A stretch of DNA of 5,579 nucleotides from Gammaproteobacteria bacterium (lineage in GTDB: Bacteria; Pseudomonadota; Gammaproteobacteria; SZUA-229): contig JAESSQ010000201.1 in NCBI GenBank assembly GCA_016764035.1, positions 1 through 5,579 of the forward strand, read 5' to 3'. Numbering within the stretch: position 1 is the first letter of the stretch; each line of letters opens with the position of its first letter. Of the stretch, positions 1-5,579 are shown one piece after another. The position numbers were made by a program, and so were the translations under genes. The notes beneath the pieces are model-generated. The model did not search any database. It was not told the DNA's origin and saw nothing but the letters and a program-made list of their open reading frames with translations.

Positions 1-517
1 AAGCCTGATTGGTACAGATATCACTGGATGCAAGCAACACCGCATCATCCGGCAGATCAAAGGTCTCGCCATGCCAGTGAAGCATCGAACAGTGTTGTGC
101 ATTCAAATAGCGCAGAGCAGACTGCTTGCCTGCCTCGGACAAGGTCAAATCAAACCAACCCAGTTCTTTTTCATCTGCCGGGTACACGTGAGCACCCATC
201 GCTTTGGCGATAAGCTGTGCCCCCAGGCAAATTCCCAGCGTCGGCTTATCTGCCGCAATACGCTGTCTCAAAAGCTTGATCTCTGTTTCGATAAAAGGAA
301 ATAGCGCATCATCGTTGACGCTGATGGGGCCACCTAGTATGACCAATAGATCATCCGACAAGGCATCCATTTGCATCAGTTCTTCTGGCTTTAAGACACT
401 ATCAGCTGCCTCTATATAGTTAACGTCAACACCTTTGGCTTCCAGCACCGTGGCAAAACTGGCTAAATTCTCAAACGCCAGGTGACGAATCACATTCACC
501 ACTTTATTCTTTCCCAT
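1..517 (-). CDS. Class I glutamine amidotransferase domain protein, C-terminus cut off by window edge
   Basis: The minus strand is open from the ATG at 517 to the window edge, giving 172 residues of an unfinished protein. The fold markers of a class I (triad) glutamine amidotransferase are visible: the oxyanion-hole strand VILGGP at residues 59-64 and the nucleophile elbow GICLGAQ at 95-101 with catalytic Cys97. The stretch HWHGETFDLP at 147-156 is typical of stand-alone GMP-synthase-like amidotransferases. The His and Glu of the triad should lie further on, outside the window. The family takes ammonia from glutamine, but the acceptor of this stand-alone subgroup cannot be told from sequence. 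Family members of this kind are usually about 230-240 residues, so roughly a quarter is missing. The start is supported by AAAGG at 526-530, eight bases upstream. It is divergent from purC. Antisense reading frames inside it (28-419) are shadows. A GMP synthase (GuaA) N-terminus is less likely but cannot be excluded from this fragment. Confidence 0.88.
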   Translation of the reverse strand, partial: MGKNKVVNVIRHLAFENLASFATVLEAKGVDVNYIEAADSVLKPEELMQMDALSDDLLVILGGPISVNDDALFPFIETEIKLLRQRIAADKPTLGICLGAQLIAKAMGAHVYPADEKELGWFDLTLSEAGKQSALRYLNAQHCSMLHWHGETFDLPDDAVLLASSDICTNQA

Positions 518-528
518 GTCACTAACCT

Positions 529-557
529 TTGACGTAAAATGCACACTTATTTATAAA
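529..557 (+). promoter_or_regulatory. Sigma70-type promoter for purC-bioD
   Basis: TTGACG (529-534) and TATAAA (552-557) are separated by exactly 17 bases. They match the housekeeping -35 and -10 consensus at five of six positions each. The predicted transcript start is near 564, leaving a leader of about 38 bases before the purC ATG. The -35 box overlaps the likely ribosome binding site of the divergent amidotransferase gene (526-530). This is a sequence match only; no transcript data are available. Confidence 0.65.
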
Positions 558-601
558 CACATATTTTCAAGCTTAACGTTTAACGCAACGATATTACTAA
601 A

Positions 602-1489
602 ATGCCCACCACCTTACACACCAGCAACATAAAAAGCTTACCTTTACTGCACAAAGGCAAAGTTCGTGACATCTATGATATCGATGATTCATATATGCTT
701 ATTGTCACCGCTGACCGTATTTCCGCTTTTGACGTCATCATGCCAACAGCGATACCGGGCAAAGGCGCTATCCTCAATAAGGTGACTCAATTTTGGCTCG
801 ATAAATTGTCACATATTATCCCTAACCAACAATGCGACCTTGAACTTAGCGAGGTACTGCCGGATGCGAATGAACGCAAGCGTGTAGAAAATCATGCCAT
901 GATCGTAAAAAAACTCAAGGCTCTGCCGGTAGAGGCAATTGTACGAGGTTATATTATTGGCTCTGGCTGGAAAGACTACCAAACGACGGGCGCTATCTGT
1001 GGCATACAGCTACCTGAACATCTGCAACTTGCTGACAAACTACCTGAAGCCATTTTCACACCATCAACAAAAGCCAGTATTGGCGCGCATGACGAAAACA
1101 TCGATTACTCGCAATCGGTTACATTATTAGGTGAAGATATCGCCCGACAGGTTCGCGATGTTAGCTTACAGCTATACAAAGAAGCGGCGGATTTTGCATT
1201 ACAGCGCGGCATTATTATTGCCGATACCAAGTTCGAATTTGGTCTCGATAAAGGCGGCCAGCTTACCTTGATCGATGAGGTACTAACCCCAGATTCATCT
1301 CGCTTCTGGCCAAAAGATACGTACCAGCCCGGTAGCAGCCCAGTAAGTTTCGACAAACAGTTCGTGCGTGATTACCTTGAAACACTGGACTGGAACAAAA
1401 CACCACCCAGCCCTGAATTACCCGATGCCATTGTGAAGCAAACAGCTGAAAAATATGAATATGCTAAAAAGTTACTGATGGAACAATAA
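602..1489 (+). CDS. purC: Phosphoribosylaminoimidazole-succinocarboxamide (SAICAR) synthetase
   Basis: This cytosolic enzyme joins aspartate to CAIR using ATP to make SAICAR in de novo purine synthesis. The 295-residue protein is full length for the longer PurC subfamily (about 295-305 residues, versus about 240 for the E. coli form). It carries the N-terminal GKVRDIY motif (residues 18-24) and then SAFD. Both classical family signatures are present: LPVEAIVRGYIIGS in the middle and IADTKFEFG in the second half, followed by LIDEVLTPDSSRFW. Key nucleotide- and substrate-binding stretches therefore look intact. The ATG at 602 fits the expected N-terminus, but no purine-rich ribosome binding site precedes it (GCAACGATATTACTAAA), so translation initiation may be weak or depend on the A/T-rich leader. 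A good promoter lies upstream at 529-557, and bioD follows after 2 bases. Confidence 0.97.
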   Translation: MPTTLHTSNIKSLPLLHKGKVRDIYDIDDSYMLIVTADRISAFDVIMPTAIPGKGAILNKVTQFWLDKLSHIIPNQQCDLELSEVLPDANERKRVENHAMIVKKLKALPVEAIVRGYIIGSGWKDYQTTGAICGIQLPEHLQLADKLPEAIFTPSTKASIGAHDENIDYSQSVTLLGEDIARQVRDVSLQLYKEAADFALQRGIIIADTKFEFGLDKGGQLTLIDEVLTPDSSRFWPKDTYQPGSSPVSFDKQFVRDYLETLDWNKTPPSPELPDAIVKQTAEKYEYAKKLLMEQ

Positions 1490-1491
1490 GC

Positions 1492-2199
1492 ATGCAACAA
1501 GGTATTTTCATCACAGGCAGCGACACCGATGTTGGCAAAACGTTTGTCGGCGTATGCATCGCAAAACAACTCAGCCAAAAAAATATTAACGTCATCCCTA
1601 GAAAACCCGTCGAATCAGGCTGCATTCGACAAAATAACGAACTCATCCCACCCGATGCTAACGCCTTACGAACCGCAGCAAATTACCCGGGCCCTCTTTC
1701 CGATGTCTGCCCTTATCGCTTCGAGCCAGCCATATCGCCAAGCCGAGCTGCGCAGTTGGCCAATACAAGGTTAACAACAGCGCAATTAGTAACCATCTGC
1801 CAACAAGGCAGCGATAAAAGCTTTTTACTGGTTGAAGGTGCTGGCGGTTTTTATTCACCACTGACAGAAAACGGCCTTAATGCCGACCTTGCAGCCGCAT
1901 TAAAATTACCGGTGCTACTCGTTGTGGAGGACAAACTAGGCGCGCTAAGTCAGGCATTGCTCCATGTTGAGGCTATTGCTCGTCGGGGTTTACCTGTAGC
2001 TGGCGTGGTACTCAACGCCTTAAGTAATGATCAAAACCAGCAAATGGACAACGTCGCCGACTTACGTAAGTATCTCGACTGCCCCGTATTCTCAATACCT
2101 TATCAGCCAGAAATTGATTTCGAACTGCCTGACGAATTGATTACATCACTGATTACAGCTGCTTGCACAAAAACCTCAAGTGTAAGCGTCATTGGTTAA
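1492..2199 (+). CDS. bioD: ATP-dependent dethiobiotin synthetase
   Basis: BioD closes the ureido ring of dethiobiotin from 7,8-diaminopelargonate, CO2 and ATP, the second-last step of biotin synthesis. The 235-residue protein is of normal family length. It shows the P-loop GSDTDVGKT (residues 9-17), the KPVESGC motif with Lys38 (matching the substrate/phosphate-binding lysine of the E. coli KPVASG motif), and EGAGG at 115-119 with the metal-binding Glu115. PVLLVVEDKLGALSQ and VAGVVLNAL follow, as in BioD. The start lies 2 bases after the purC stop (TAAGCATG), with a modest GGA at 1480-1482 inside the end of purC, so translation is probably coupled to purC. No other biotin gene is visible here, so this copy stands apart from any bioBFHC cluster within the window. 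Confidence 0.96.
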   Translation: MQQGIFITGSDTDVGKTFVGVCIAKQLSQKNINVIPRKPVESGCIRQNNELIPPDANALRTAANYPGPLSDVCPYRFEPAISPSRAAQLANTRLTTAQLVTICQQGSDKSFLLVEGAGGFYSPLTENGLNADLAAALKLPVLLVVEDKLGALSQALLHVEAIARRGLPVAGVVLNALSNDQNQQMDNVADLRKYLDCPVFSIPYQPEIDFELPDELITSLITAACTKTSSVSVIG

Positions 2200-2263
2200 T
2201 TGATAACGAAAAAACAAGCTGCTCACTTAATAAACGACTCACTGACAAAGCACCAAACCTGCG
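2200..2263. other. Convergent gap between bioD and the FKBP gene, no clear terminator
   Basis: The two genes face each other across 64 bases. The only terminator-like element is a run of six A (T on the minus strand) near 2207-2213, preceded on the minus strand by GCAGCTTG, which forms at best a 3-bp stem. A distant 7-bp inverted repeat (TTAATTG/CAATTAA, about 2196-2202 and 2274-2280) has a loop far too long for an intrinsic terminator. How transcription ends here is not visible from the sequence. Confidence 0.5.
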
Positions 2264-2590
2264 TTAACTTAGACCAATTAATTCAACTTTAAAAACCAAC
2301 GTTGCATTGGGCGGAATCACGCCACCGGCACCTCGTTCTCCGTAACCCATTTCTGGTGGAATTGTGAGTTTACGTGCACCGCCAACTTTCATGCCGGCAA
2401 CACCCTGGTCCCAACCCGCGATAACCTGGCCAGCTCCCAACTTAAAATTAAAGGTTTGATCGCGATCTAAACTCGAATCAAACTTTGTACCATCGGTTAA
2501 CCAACCGGTGTAATGCACTTCAACGGTTTGACCAGTTACTGCTTCATCACCTTCACCTACCACCTGATCTTCAATTTCTAATTCTGACAT
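2264..2590 (-). CDS. Cytosolic FKBP-type peptidyl-prolyl cis-trans isomerase
   Basis: This is a 108-residue single-domain FKBP of almost exactly human FKBP12 length. It speeds cis-trans isomerisation of Xaa-Pro bonds during protein folding. The active-site pocket can be read off with a one-residue offset from FKBP12: Tyr27, Phe37, Asp38, Phe47, Val56, Ile57, Trp60, Tyr83, Ile92 and Phe100. Characteristic stretches are VHYTGWLTDGTKFDSS and GQVIAGWDQGVAGMKVGG. There is no signal peptide, no membrane segment, and no SlyD/FkpB-type insert-in-flap domain, so it should be a simple cytosolic foldase. The ATG at 2590 is backed by AGAGGG at 2595-2600 on the minus strand. A terminator separates it from fba upstream, so it probably has its own promoter between 2591 and 2674, though I found no convincing -35/-10 pair there. 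It converges on bioD. Confidence 0.96.
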   Translation of the reverse strand: MSELEIEDQVVGEGDEAVTGQTVEVHYTGWLTDGTKFDSSLDRDQTFNFKLGAGQVIAGWDQGVAGMKVGGARKLTIPPEMGYGERGAGGVIPPNATLVFKVELIGLS

Positions 2591-2674
2591 AACACCCTCT
2601 TTTCAAATTTAACCCGTAACCACACTGTGTATGGCTTACCAATTTTTTAAATAGCATTTAAAATCTACACAAAG

Positions 2675-2701
2675 AAAAAGGGGCCCCTGAAGACCCCTTT
2701 T
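2675..2701 (-). terminator. Intrinsic terminator after fba
   Basis: Read on the minus strand, AAAAGGGG (2701-2694) pairs with CCCCTTTT (2683-2676) around a 10-base loop, TCTTCAGGGG. The stem is 8 bp with four G-C pairs, and the transcript ends in a run of five U. It starts 22 bases after the fba stop codon, the usual place for a rho-independent terminator. Because the stem is flanked by A and T runs on both sides it could also work on plus-strand transcripts, but no plus-strand gene ends here. Confidence 0.9.
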
Positions 2702-2723
2702 AACATTAATACGATAGCTATAT

Positions 2724-3764
2724 TTAAGCAGCGTATCTTTGCGCCATCTCGTCTAAGGATACAACTGTAATTTTAGACGCCATACCTGCACAACCAAACG
2801 CTTCATAGCGCGCTTTAACAATTCCTGACATTGCTTCTGTAGATGCCTTAAGGAATTTACGTGGGTCAAAGTTTGAAGGGTTTTCCTGCAAATGCTTACG
2901 AACCGCACCGGTTGATGCCATACGCAGATCTGTGTCGATATTAACTTTACGAACACCGTTCTTAATACCTTCAAGAATCTCTGCTACGGGTACACCGTAT
3001 GTTTGACCCATATCACCACCATAACTGTTAATGATTTTTAGCCATTCTTGAGGTACTGATGAAGAACCATGCATAACAAGGTGCGTATCAGGCAGCGCTT
3101 TATGGATATCTTTGATGCGGTCAATACGTAAGATTTCACCGTCTGGCTCTTTGGTGAACTTATACGCGCCATGTGATGTACCGATTGCAATGGCAAGCGC
3201 ATCGACATTGGTTGCTTCAACAAAGTCCACTGCTTCGTCAACAGACGTTAGCAACAGATCTAAATCCAGTTTGCCTTCAGCGCCATGACCGTCTTCTTCG
3301 CCCATTTCGCCAGTTTCTAAAGAACCTAAACAACCCAGTTCGCCTTCGACTGAAACGCCGCCTGCGTGAGCAAGCCTAACAACTTCTTTGGTTACATCAA
3401 CATTATATTCAAAAGATGCTGGTGTTTTCATGTCAGCTTCTAACGAACCGTCCATCATTACCGAACTAAAACCTGACTGGATTGGACGTAGACAAATCGC
3501 TGGTGCAGAACCGTGATCCTGATGCATAACGATTGGAATATGAGGATACATTTCTATTGCCGCTGTGATTAAGTGACGCAAGAAGGGTTCGCCCGCATAA
3601 GAACGTGCACCGGCAGAACCTTGCATGATAACTGGGCTATCCACTGCATCTGCAGCTTGCATAATAGCGTGGACTTGCTCCATATTGTTTACATTAAATG
3701 CTGGCATGCCGTAAGCATTCTCAGCAGCATGATCAAGTAATTGTCTCATCGAAATTAAAGCCAT
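2724..3764 (-). CDS. fba: Class II fructose-1,6-bisphosphate aldolase, Calvin-cycle subtype
   Basis: This zinc-dependent enzyme cleaves or forms fructose-1,6-bisphosphate from glyceraldehyde-3-phosphate and DHAP in glycolysis, gluconeogenesis and the Calvin cycle, where it can also make sedoheptulose bisphosphate. The 346-residue length and motifs fit the class IIB/Calvin-cycle subtype rather than E. coli FbaA. The active-site pieces are in order: HQDHG at residues 81-85 with catalytic Asp83 and zinc ligand His84, EGELG at 140-144 with Glu142, GTSHGAYKF at 195-203 with zinc ligand His198, MHGSSS at 231-236 with zinc ligand His232, and NIDTDLR at 275-281 for substrate binding. The start at 3764 has a strong ribosome binding site (AGAGGAGA, 3771-3778). 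It follows pyk after 85 bases and probably has its own promoter in that gap; a terminator lies downstream. No residue expected for catalysis is missing. Confidence 0.97.
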   Translation of the reverse strand: MALISMRQLLDHAAENAYGMPAFNVNNMEQVHAIMQAADAVDSPVIMQGSAGARSYAGEPFLRHLITAAIEMYPHIPIVMHQDHGSAPAICLRPIQSGFSSVMMDGSLEADMKTPASFEYNVDVTKEVVRLAHAGGVSVEGELGCLGSLETGEMGEEDGHGAEGKLDLDLLLTSVDEAVDFVEATNVDALAIAIGTSHGAYKFTKEPDGEILRIDRIKDIHKALPDTHLVMHGSSSVPQEWLKIINSYGGDMGQTYGVPVAEILEGIKNGVRKVNIDTDLRMASTGAVRKHLQENPSNFDPRKFLKASTEAMSGIVKARYEAFGCAGMASKITVVSLDEMAQRYAA

Positions 3765-3794
3765 TTTAGTTCTCCTCTAAAGTAAACTAATCTA

Positions 3795-3822
3795 ATTATA
3801 TTCAAAAAACACGTTCAGTAAA
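3795..3822 (-). promoter_or_regulatory. Probable promoter for fba inside the pyk-fba gap
   Basis: On the minus strand a perfect -10 box TATAAT (3800-3795) is preceded, 16 bases upstream, by TTTACT (3822-3817), which matches TTGACA at four of six positions. The predicted start of transcription is near 3788, giving a short leader of about 24 bases that contains the strong fba ribosome binding site. It implies that fba can be expressed independently of pgk-pyk. The A/T richness of the gap makes chance matches more likely, so the -10 box is stronger evidence than the -35. Confidence 0.5.
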
Positions 3823-3830
3823 TTTACTGA
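3815..3830. promoter_or_regulatory. Perfect 16-bp palindrome over the fba -35 box, possible operator
   Basis: TCAGTAAATTTACTGA equals its own reverse complement over all 16 bases and lies in the pyk-fba gap. It covers the whole predicted -35 hexamer (3817-3822) of the fba promoter, a position where a dimeric repressor would block polymerase. I do not recognise it as a known regulator site. On the minus strand it is followed after 5 bases by six T, so a weak terminator (6-bp stem, AATT loop, only two G-C pairs) is the alternative reading. Confidence 0.4.
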
Positions 3831-3849
3831 CAATCGTTGTTACTAGCAT

Positions 3850-5271
3850 TTATCGTATGCTAACAATCTTCATTATGTTACTACCACCCGGGTCACCTAA
3901 CTTATCACCACGCGTAATGACGATACGATCACCGCTCTTAACAATATTTCTACTCTTGAGCAATTTCATCACGCCCAAAGTTATACTATGCGGATCTTTC
4001 TCATCAAAATCCACACGTACGGGGTACACGCCACGGTACAAGGTCACCTTATTTAAGGTATTAGAATGTGTCGTTAACGCATAAATAGGTATACCCGAAC
4101 TTATACGAGACATCCATAAAGCGGTTGCACCCGATTCTGTCAATGATGCAATGGCATCCATTTTAAGGTGATTGGCAGTATACATGGTAGCCATCGCGAT
4201 AGCTTCATCTACCCGGGTAAAAGTATGATCAACGCGATGATCGGAGACCATTGCTGCACGCTGCTGCTCTGCATGCTCGCAAATTCTTCCCATGGCAACA
4301 ATGGTTTTTGCAGGATACTTACCTACTGCCGTTTCACCCGACAGCATCACTGCATCGGTACCATCTAACACTGCATTTGCCACGTCAAAAACTTCAGCAC
4401 GTGTTGGAATCGGATTGTCTATCATCGACTCCATCATCTGCGTCGCCGTAATGACTACTTTATCCATTTTACGGGATTTCGAAATCAGCATCTTCTGTAG
4501 AGCGGGCAGTTCAGCATCACCCATCTCCACACCAAGATCACCACGTGCCACCATGATGACATCAGAAGCTGCAATTATCTCATCGATATTTTTTATTGCT
4601 TCGGCGCGTTCGACTTTAGTAATAATACCAGCATCACTGCCTTCTGCTCTTACCAGTTCACGACACTGATTTACATCCGCGGCGGTCCTGGCAAATGACA
4701 AAGCGACGTAATCGACATTCATGGCAACTGCAGCTTTTAAATCTTTTTTATCTTTATCAGTTAACGCTGGAGCAGACAGACCACCGCCTTTTAAGTTGAT
4801 ACCTTTGTTATTGGACAGCACACAGGTATATTCAACCGTGCAGCGAATTTCTTCGTCTACAACTTCCGTAACGACGAGCTCAACACGACCATCGTCCAGT
4901 AATAATACGTCACCCGTTTTGACATCATTGGGTAAATCTTTGTACGTAAGACCAACGCGCTCTTGCGTGCCTTCATCGACGCCGAGCGTCGCATCCAGGA
5001 TAAACGTTTCACCACGAATCAACTGAACCTGCGCATCCTTAAATTTATGGGTGCGTATTTTTGGGCCCTGCAAATCGGCAAGGATACCGACGATGCGCCC
5101 TACTTCTTCACTGCATTCGCGAATCAGGTCAGCGCGATGTTTCTGCTCTTCATGCGTACCATGTGAAAAGTTCAAGCGAAATACGTCAACGCCCGCTCTA
5201 ATCATATCCGTGATTACTTCACTTGAGCTGGAACCCGGACCTAAAGTCGCAACAATTTTAGTTCTGCGCAT
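3850..5271 (-). CDS. pyk: Pyruvate kinase, PykA type
   Basis: Pyruvate kinase transfers phosphate from phosphoenolpyruvate to ADP, the last ATP-yielding step of glycolysis. The 473-residue protein resembles E. coli PykA (480 residues) along its whole length. Visible landmarks are RRTKIVATLGP at the N-terminus, RLNFSHG (residues 32-38) with active-site Arg32, Asn34 and Ser36, DLQGPKIR at 66-73, the signature IITKVERAEAI with catalytic Lys219 and Mg2+ ligand Glu221, RGDLGVE at 243-249 with Mg2+ ligand Asp245, and TATQMMESM at 275-283. DDGR in the B domain and the C-terminal allosteric domain are present; there is no PEP-utilising C-terminal extension. An in-frame TAA four codons upstream fixes the ATG at 5271 as the start. 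The nearest ribosome binding site is poor (AAGAAG, 5277-5282), so reinitiation after pgk may help. It lies 83 bases downstream of pgk and 85 upstream of fba. Confidence 0.97.
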   Translation of the reverse strand: MRRTKIVATLGPGSSSSEVITDMIRAGVDVFRLNFSHGTHEEQKHRADLIRECSEEVGRIVGILADLQGPKIRTHKFKDAQVQLIRGETFILDATLGVDEGTQERVGLTYKDLPNDVKTGDVLLLDDGRVELVVTEVVDEEIRCTVEYTCVLSNNKGINLKGGGLSAPALTDKDKKDLKAAVAMNVDYVALSFARTAADVNQCRELVRAEGSDAGIITKVERAEAIKNIDEIIAASDVIMVARGDLGVEMGDAELPALQKMLISKSRKMDKVVITATQMMESMIDNPIPTRAEVFDVANAVLDGTDAVMLSGETAVGKYPAKTIVAMGRICEHAEQQRAAMVSDHRVDHTFTRVDEAIAMATMYTANHLKMDAIASLTESGATALWMSRISSGIPIYALTTHSNTLNKVTLYRGVYPVRVDFDEKDPHSITLGVMKLLKSRNIVKSGDRIVITRGDKLGDPGGSNIMKIVSIR

Positions 5272-5317
5272 TAATGCTTCTTAACCTTGAATAACTTATT
5301 CATCTAAAATCTTTAAA

Positions 5318-5344
5318 TATGGCACTTAAGAAATAAGCGCCATA
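5318..5344 (-). other. RNA hairpin between pgk and pyk
   Basis: On the minus strand TATGGCGCTT (5344-5335) pairs with AAGTGCCATA (5327-5318) around a 7-base loop, ATTTCTT. All ten positions pair in RNA, one of them as a G-U wobble; as plus-strand RNA the same position would be an A-C mismatch, which suggests the leftward transcript is the functional one. It starts 10 bases after the pgk stop. The following bases, TTTAAAGATTTT, make only a broken U tract, so it is either a leaky terminator or a processing/stability element between the two cistrons. Confidence 0.55.
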
Positions 5345-5354
5345 CATCTGGATG

Positions 5355-5579
5355 TTACTGTTTTGCAGCACACTCTTCTAACATCGCCACGGCAGGCAAG
5401 GTTTTACCCTCAAGATACTCGAGGAAGGCACCGCCTGCGGTAGAGATATATGTGACCTTATCGTATATGTCGTATTTTTGTATAGCTGCGATAGTATCAC
5501 CACCGCCCGCAAGACTAAAACCAGGAGAGTTTGCTATTGCCATGGATACTGATTTTGTGCCTTCACCAAACTGATCAAA
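5355..5579 (-). CDS. pgk: Phosphoglycerate kinase, C-terminal part (N-terminus outside window)
   Basis: The last 74 residues of phosphoglycerate kinase are present; the reading frame is open through the window edge at 5579, so the Met at 5543 is internal and not the start. The enzyme interconverts 1,3-bisphosphoglycerate and 3-phosphoglycerate with ADP/ATP in glycolysis and the Calvin cycle. The fragment shows FGEGTK near its beginning, the nucleotide-phosphate-binding glycine motif AGGGDT, and the family's C-terminal signature STAGGAFLEYLEGKTLPAVAML. It belongs to the C-terminal, nucleotide-binding lobe. It ends in TAA at 5355-5357, 83 bases before pyk, with a hairpin in between; the order pgk-pyk-fba suggests a central-carbon operon whose upstream members (often tkt and gap) would lie beyond the window. 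Confidence 0.97.
   Translation of the reverse strand, partial: FDQFGEGTKSVSMAIANSPGFSLAGGGDTIAAIQKYDIYDKVTYISTAGGAFLEYLEGKTLPAVAMLEECAAKQ

Noticed and set aside
28..419. Three overlapping plus-strand open frames near the left edge.
   Set aside because: They lie opposite the amidotransferase gene, whose GICLGAQ active-site motif and continuous frame make the minus strand the coding one.
575..590. Possible PurR operator in front of purC (AACGTTTAACGCAACG).
   Set aside because: Both AACGTTT and ACGCAA half-elements of the E. coli PurR box occur, but in the wrong order and spacing, so they do not form the 16-bp palindromic operator. The three AACG repeats are short enough to be chance.
2626..2634. 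ACACTGTGT inverted repeat upstream of the FKBP gene as an operator.
   Set aside because: It has only 4-bp arms around one base and no recognisable promoter placed around it, so chance is the simplest explanation.
4292..4669. Open frame of 125 residues on the plus strand inside pyk.
   Set aside because: It is antisense to a strongly conserved part of pyruvate kinase, resembles no protein I know, and has serine/alanine-rich composition expected from the complement of a coding frame.
5355..5543. A separate 62-residue minus-strand gene starting at the ATG at 5543.
   Set aside because: The frame continues upstream without a stop to the window edge and that extension (FGEGTK) also matches phosphoglycerate kinase, so this is the tail of a longer gene.
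1..5579. A new defence, mobile or otherwise undescribed system.
   Set aside because: Every stretch above about 135 bases is accounted for by an intact or edge-cut housekeeping gene; there are no repeats, mobile-element genes or unexplained conserved frames.

Overview
This window looks like an ordinary chromosomal segment of a gammaproteobacterium with moderate G+C. The protein sequences resemble gammaproteobacterial homologues; for example, the pyruvate kinase is close to the E. coli PykA type. The order pgk-pyk-fba, with a Calvin-cycle-type class II aldolase, is familiar from autotrophic, methylotrophic and some heterotrophic gammaproteobacteria. I cannot name the genus from the sequence alone. 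I see no transposase, integrase, phage gene, CRISPR array, tRNA or rRNA.

Left part (1-2199). The 5' part of a class I glutamine amidotransferase gene runs leftward off the window edge. It is divergent from a rightward two-gene unit, purC (SAICAR synthetase, purine synthesis) and bioD (dethiobiotin synthetase, biotin synthesis), separated by only 2 bases. The 84-base divergent gap holds a good sigma70-type promoter for purC, whose -35 box overlaps the ribosome binding site of the amidotransferase.

Right part (2264-5579, all on the minus strand, read right to left). The order is the 3' end of pgk (phosphoglycerate kinase), pyk (pyruvate kinase), fba (class II fructose-bisphosphate aldolase), a clear intrinsic terminator, and then a small cytosolic FKBP-type prolyl isomerase that converges on bioD. 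The three enzymes belong to central carbon metabolism: aldolase and phosphoglycerate kinase serve glycolysis, gluconeogenesis and the Calvin cycle, and pyruvate kinase makes pyruvate and ATP.

The genes are intact, recognisable housekeeping genes, and I found no convincing new system. The points worth a second look are in the gaps: a perfect 16-bp palindrome over the -35 box of a likely internal promoter for fba, a 10-bp-stem RNA hairpin between pgk and pyk, and the compact divergent control region in front of purC.
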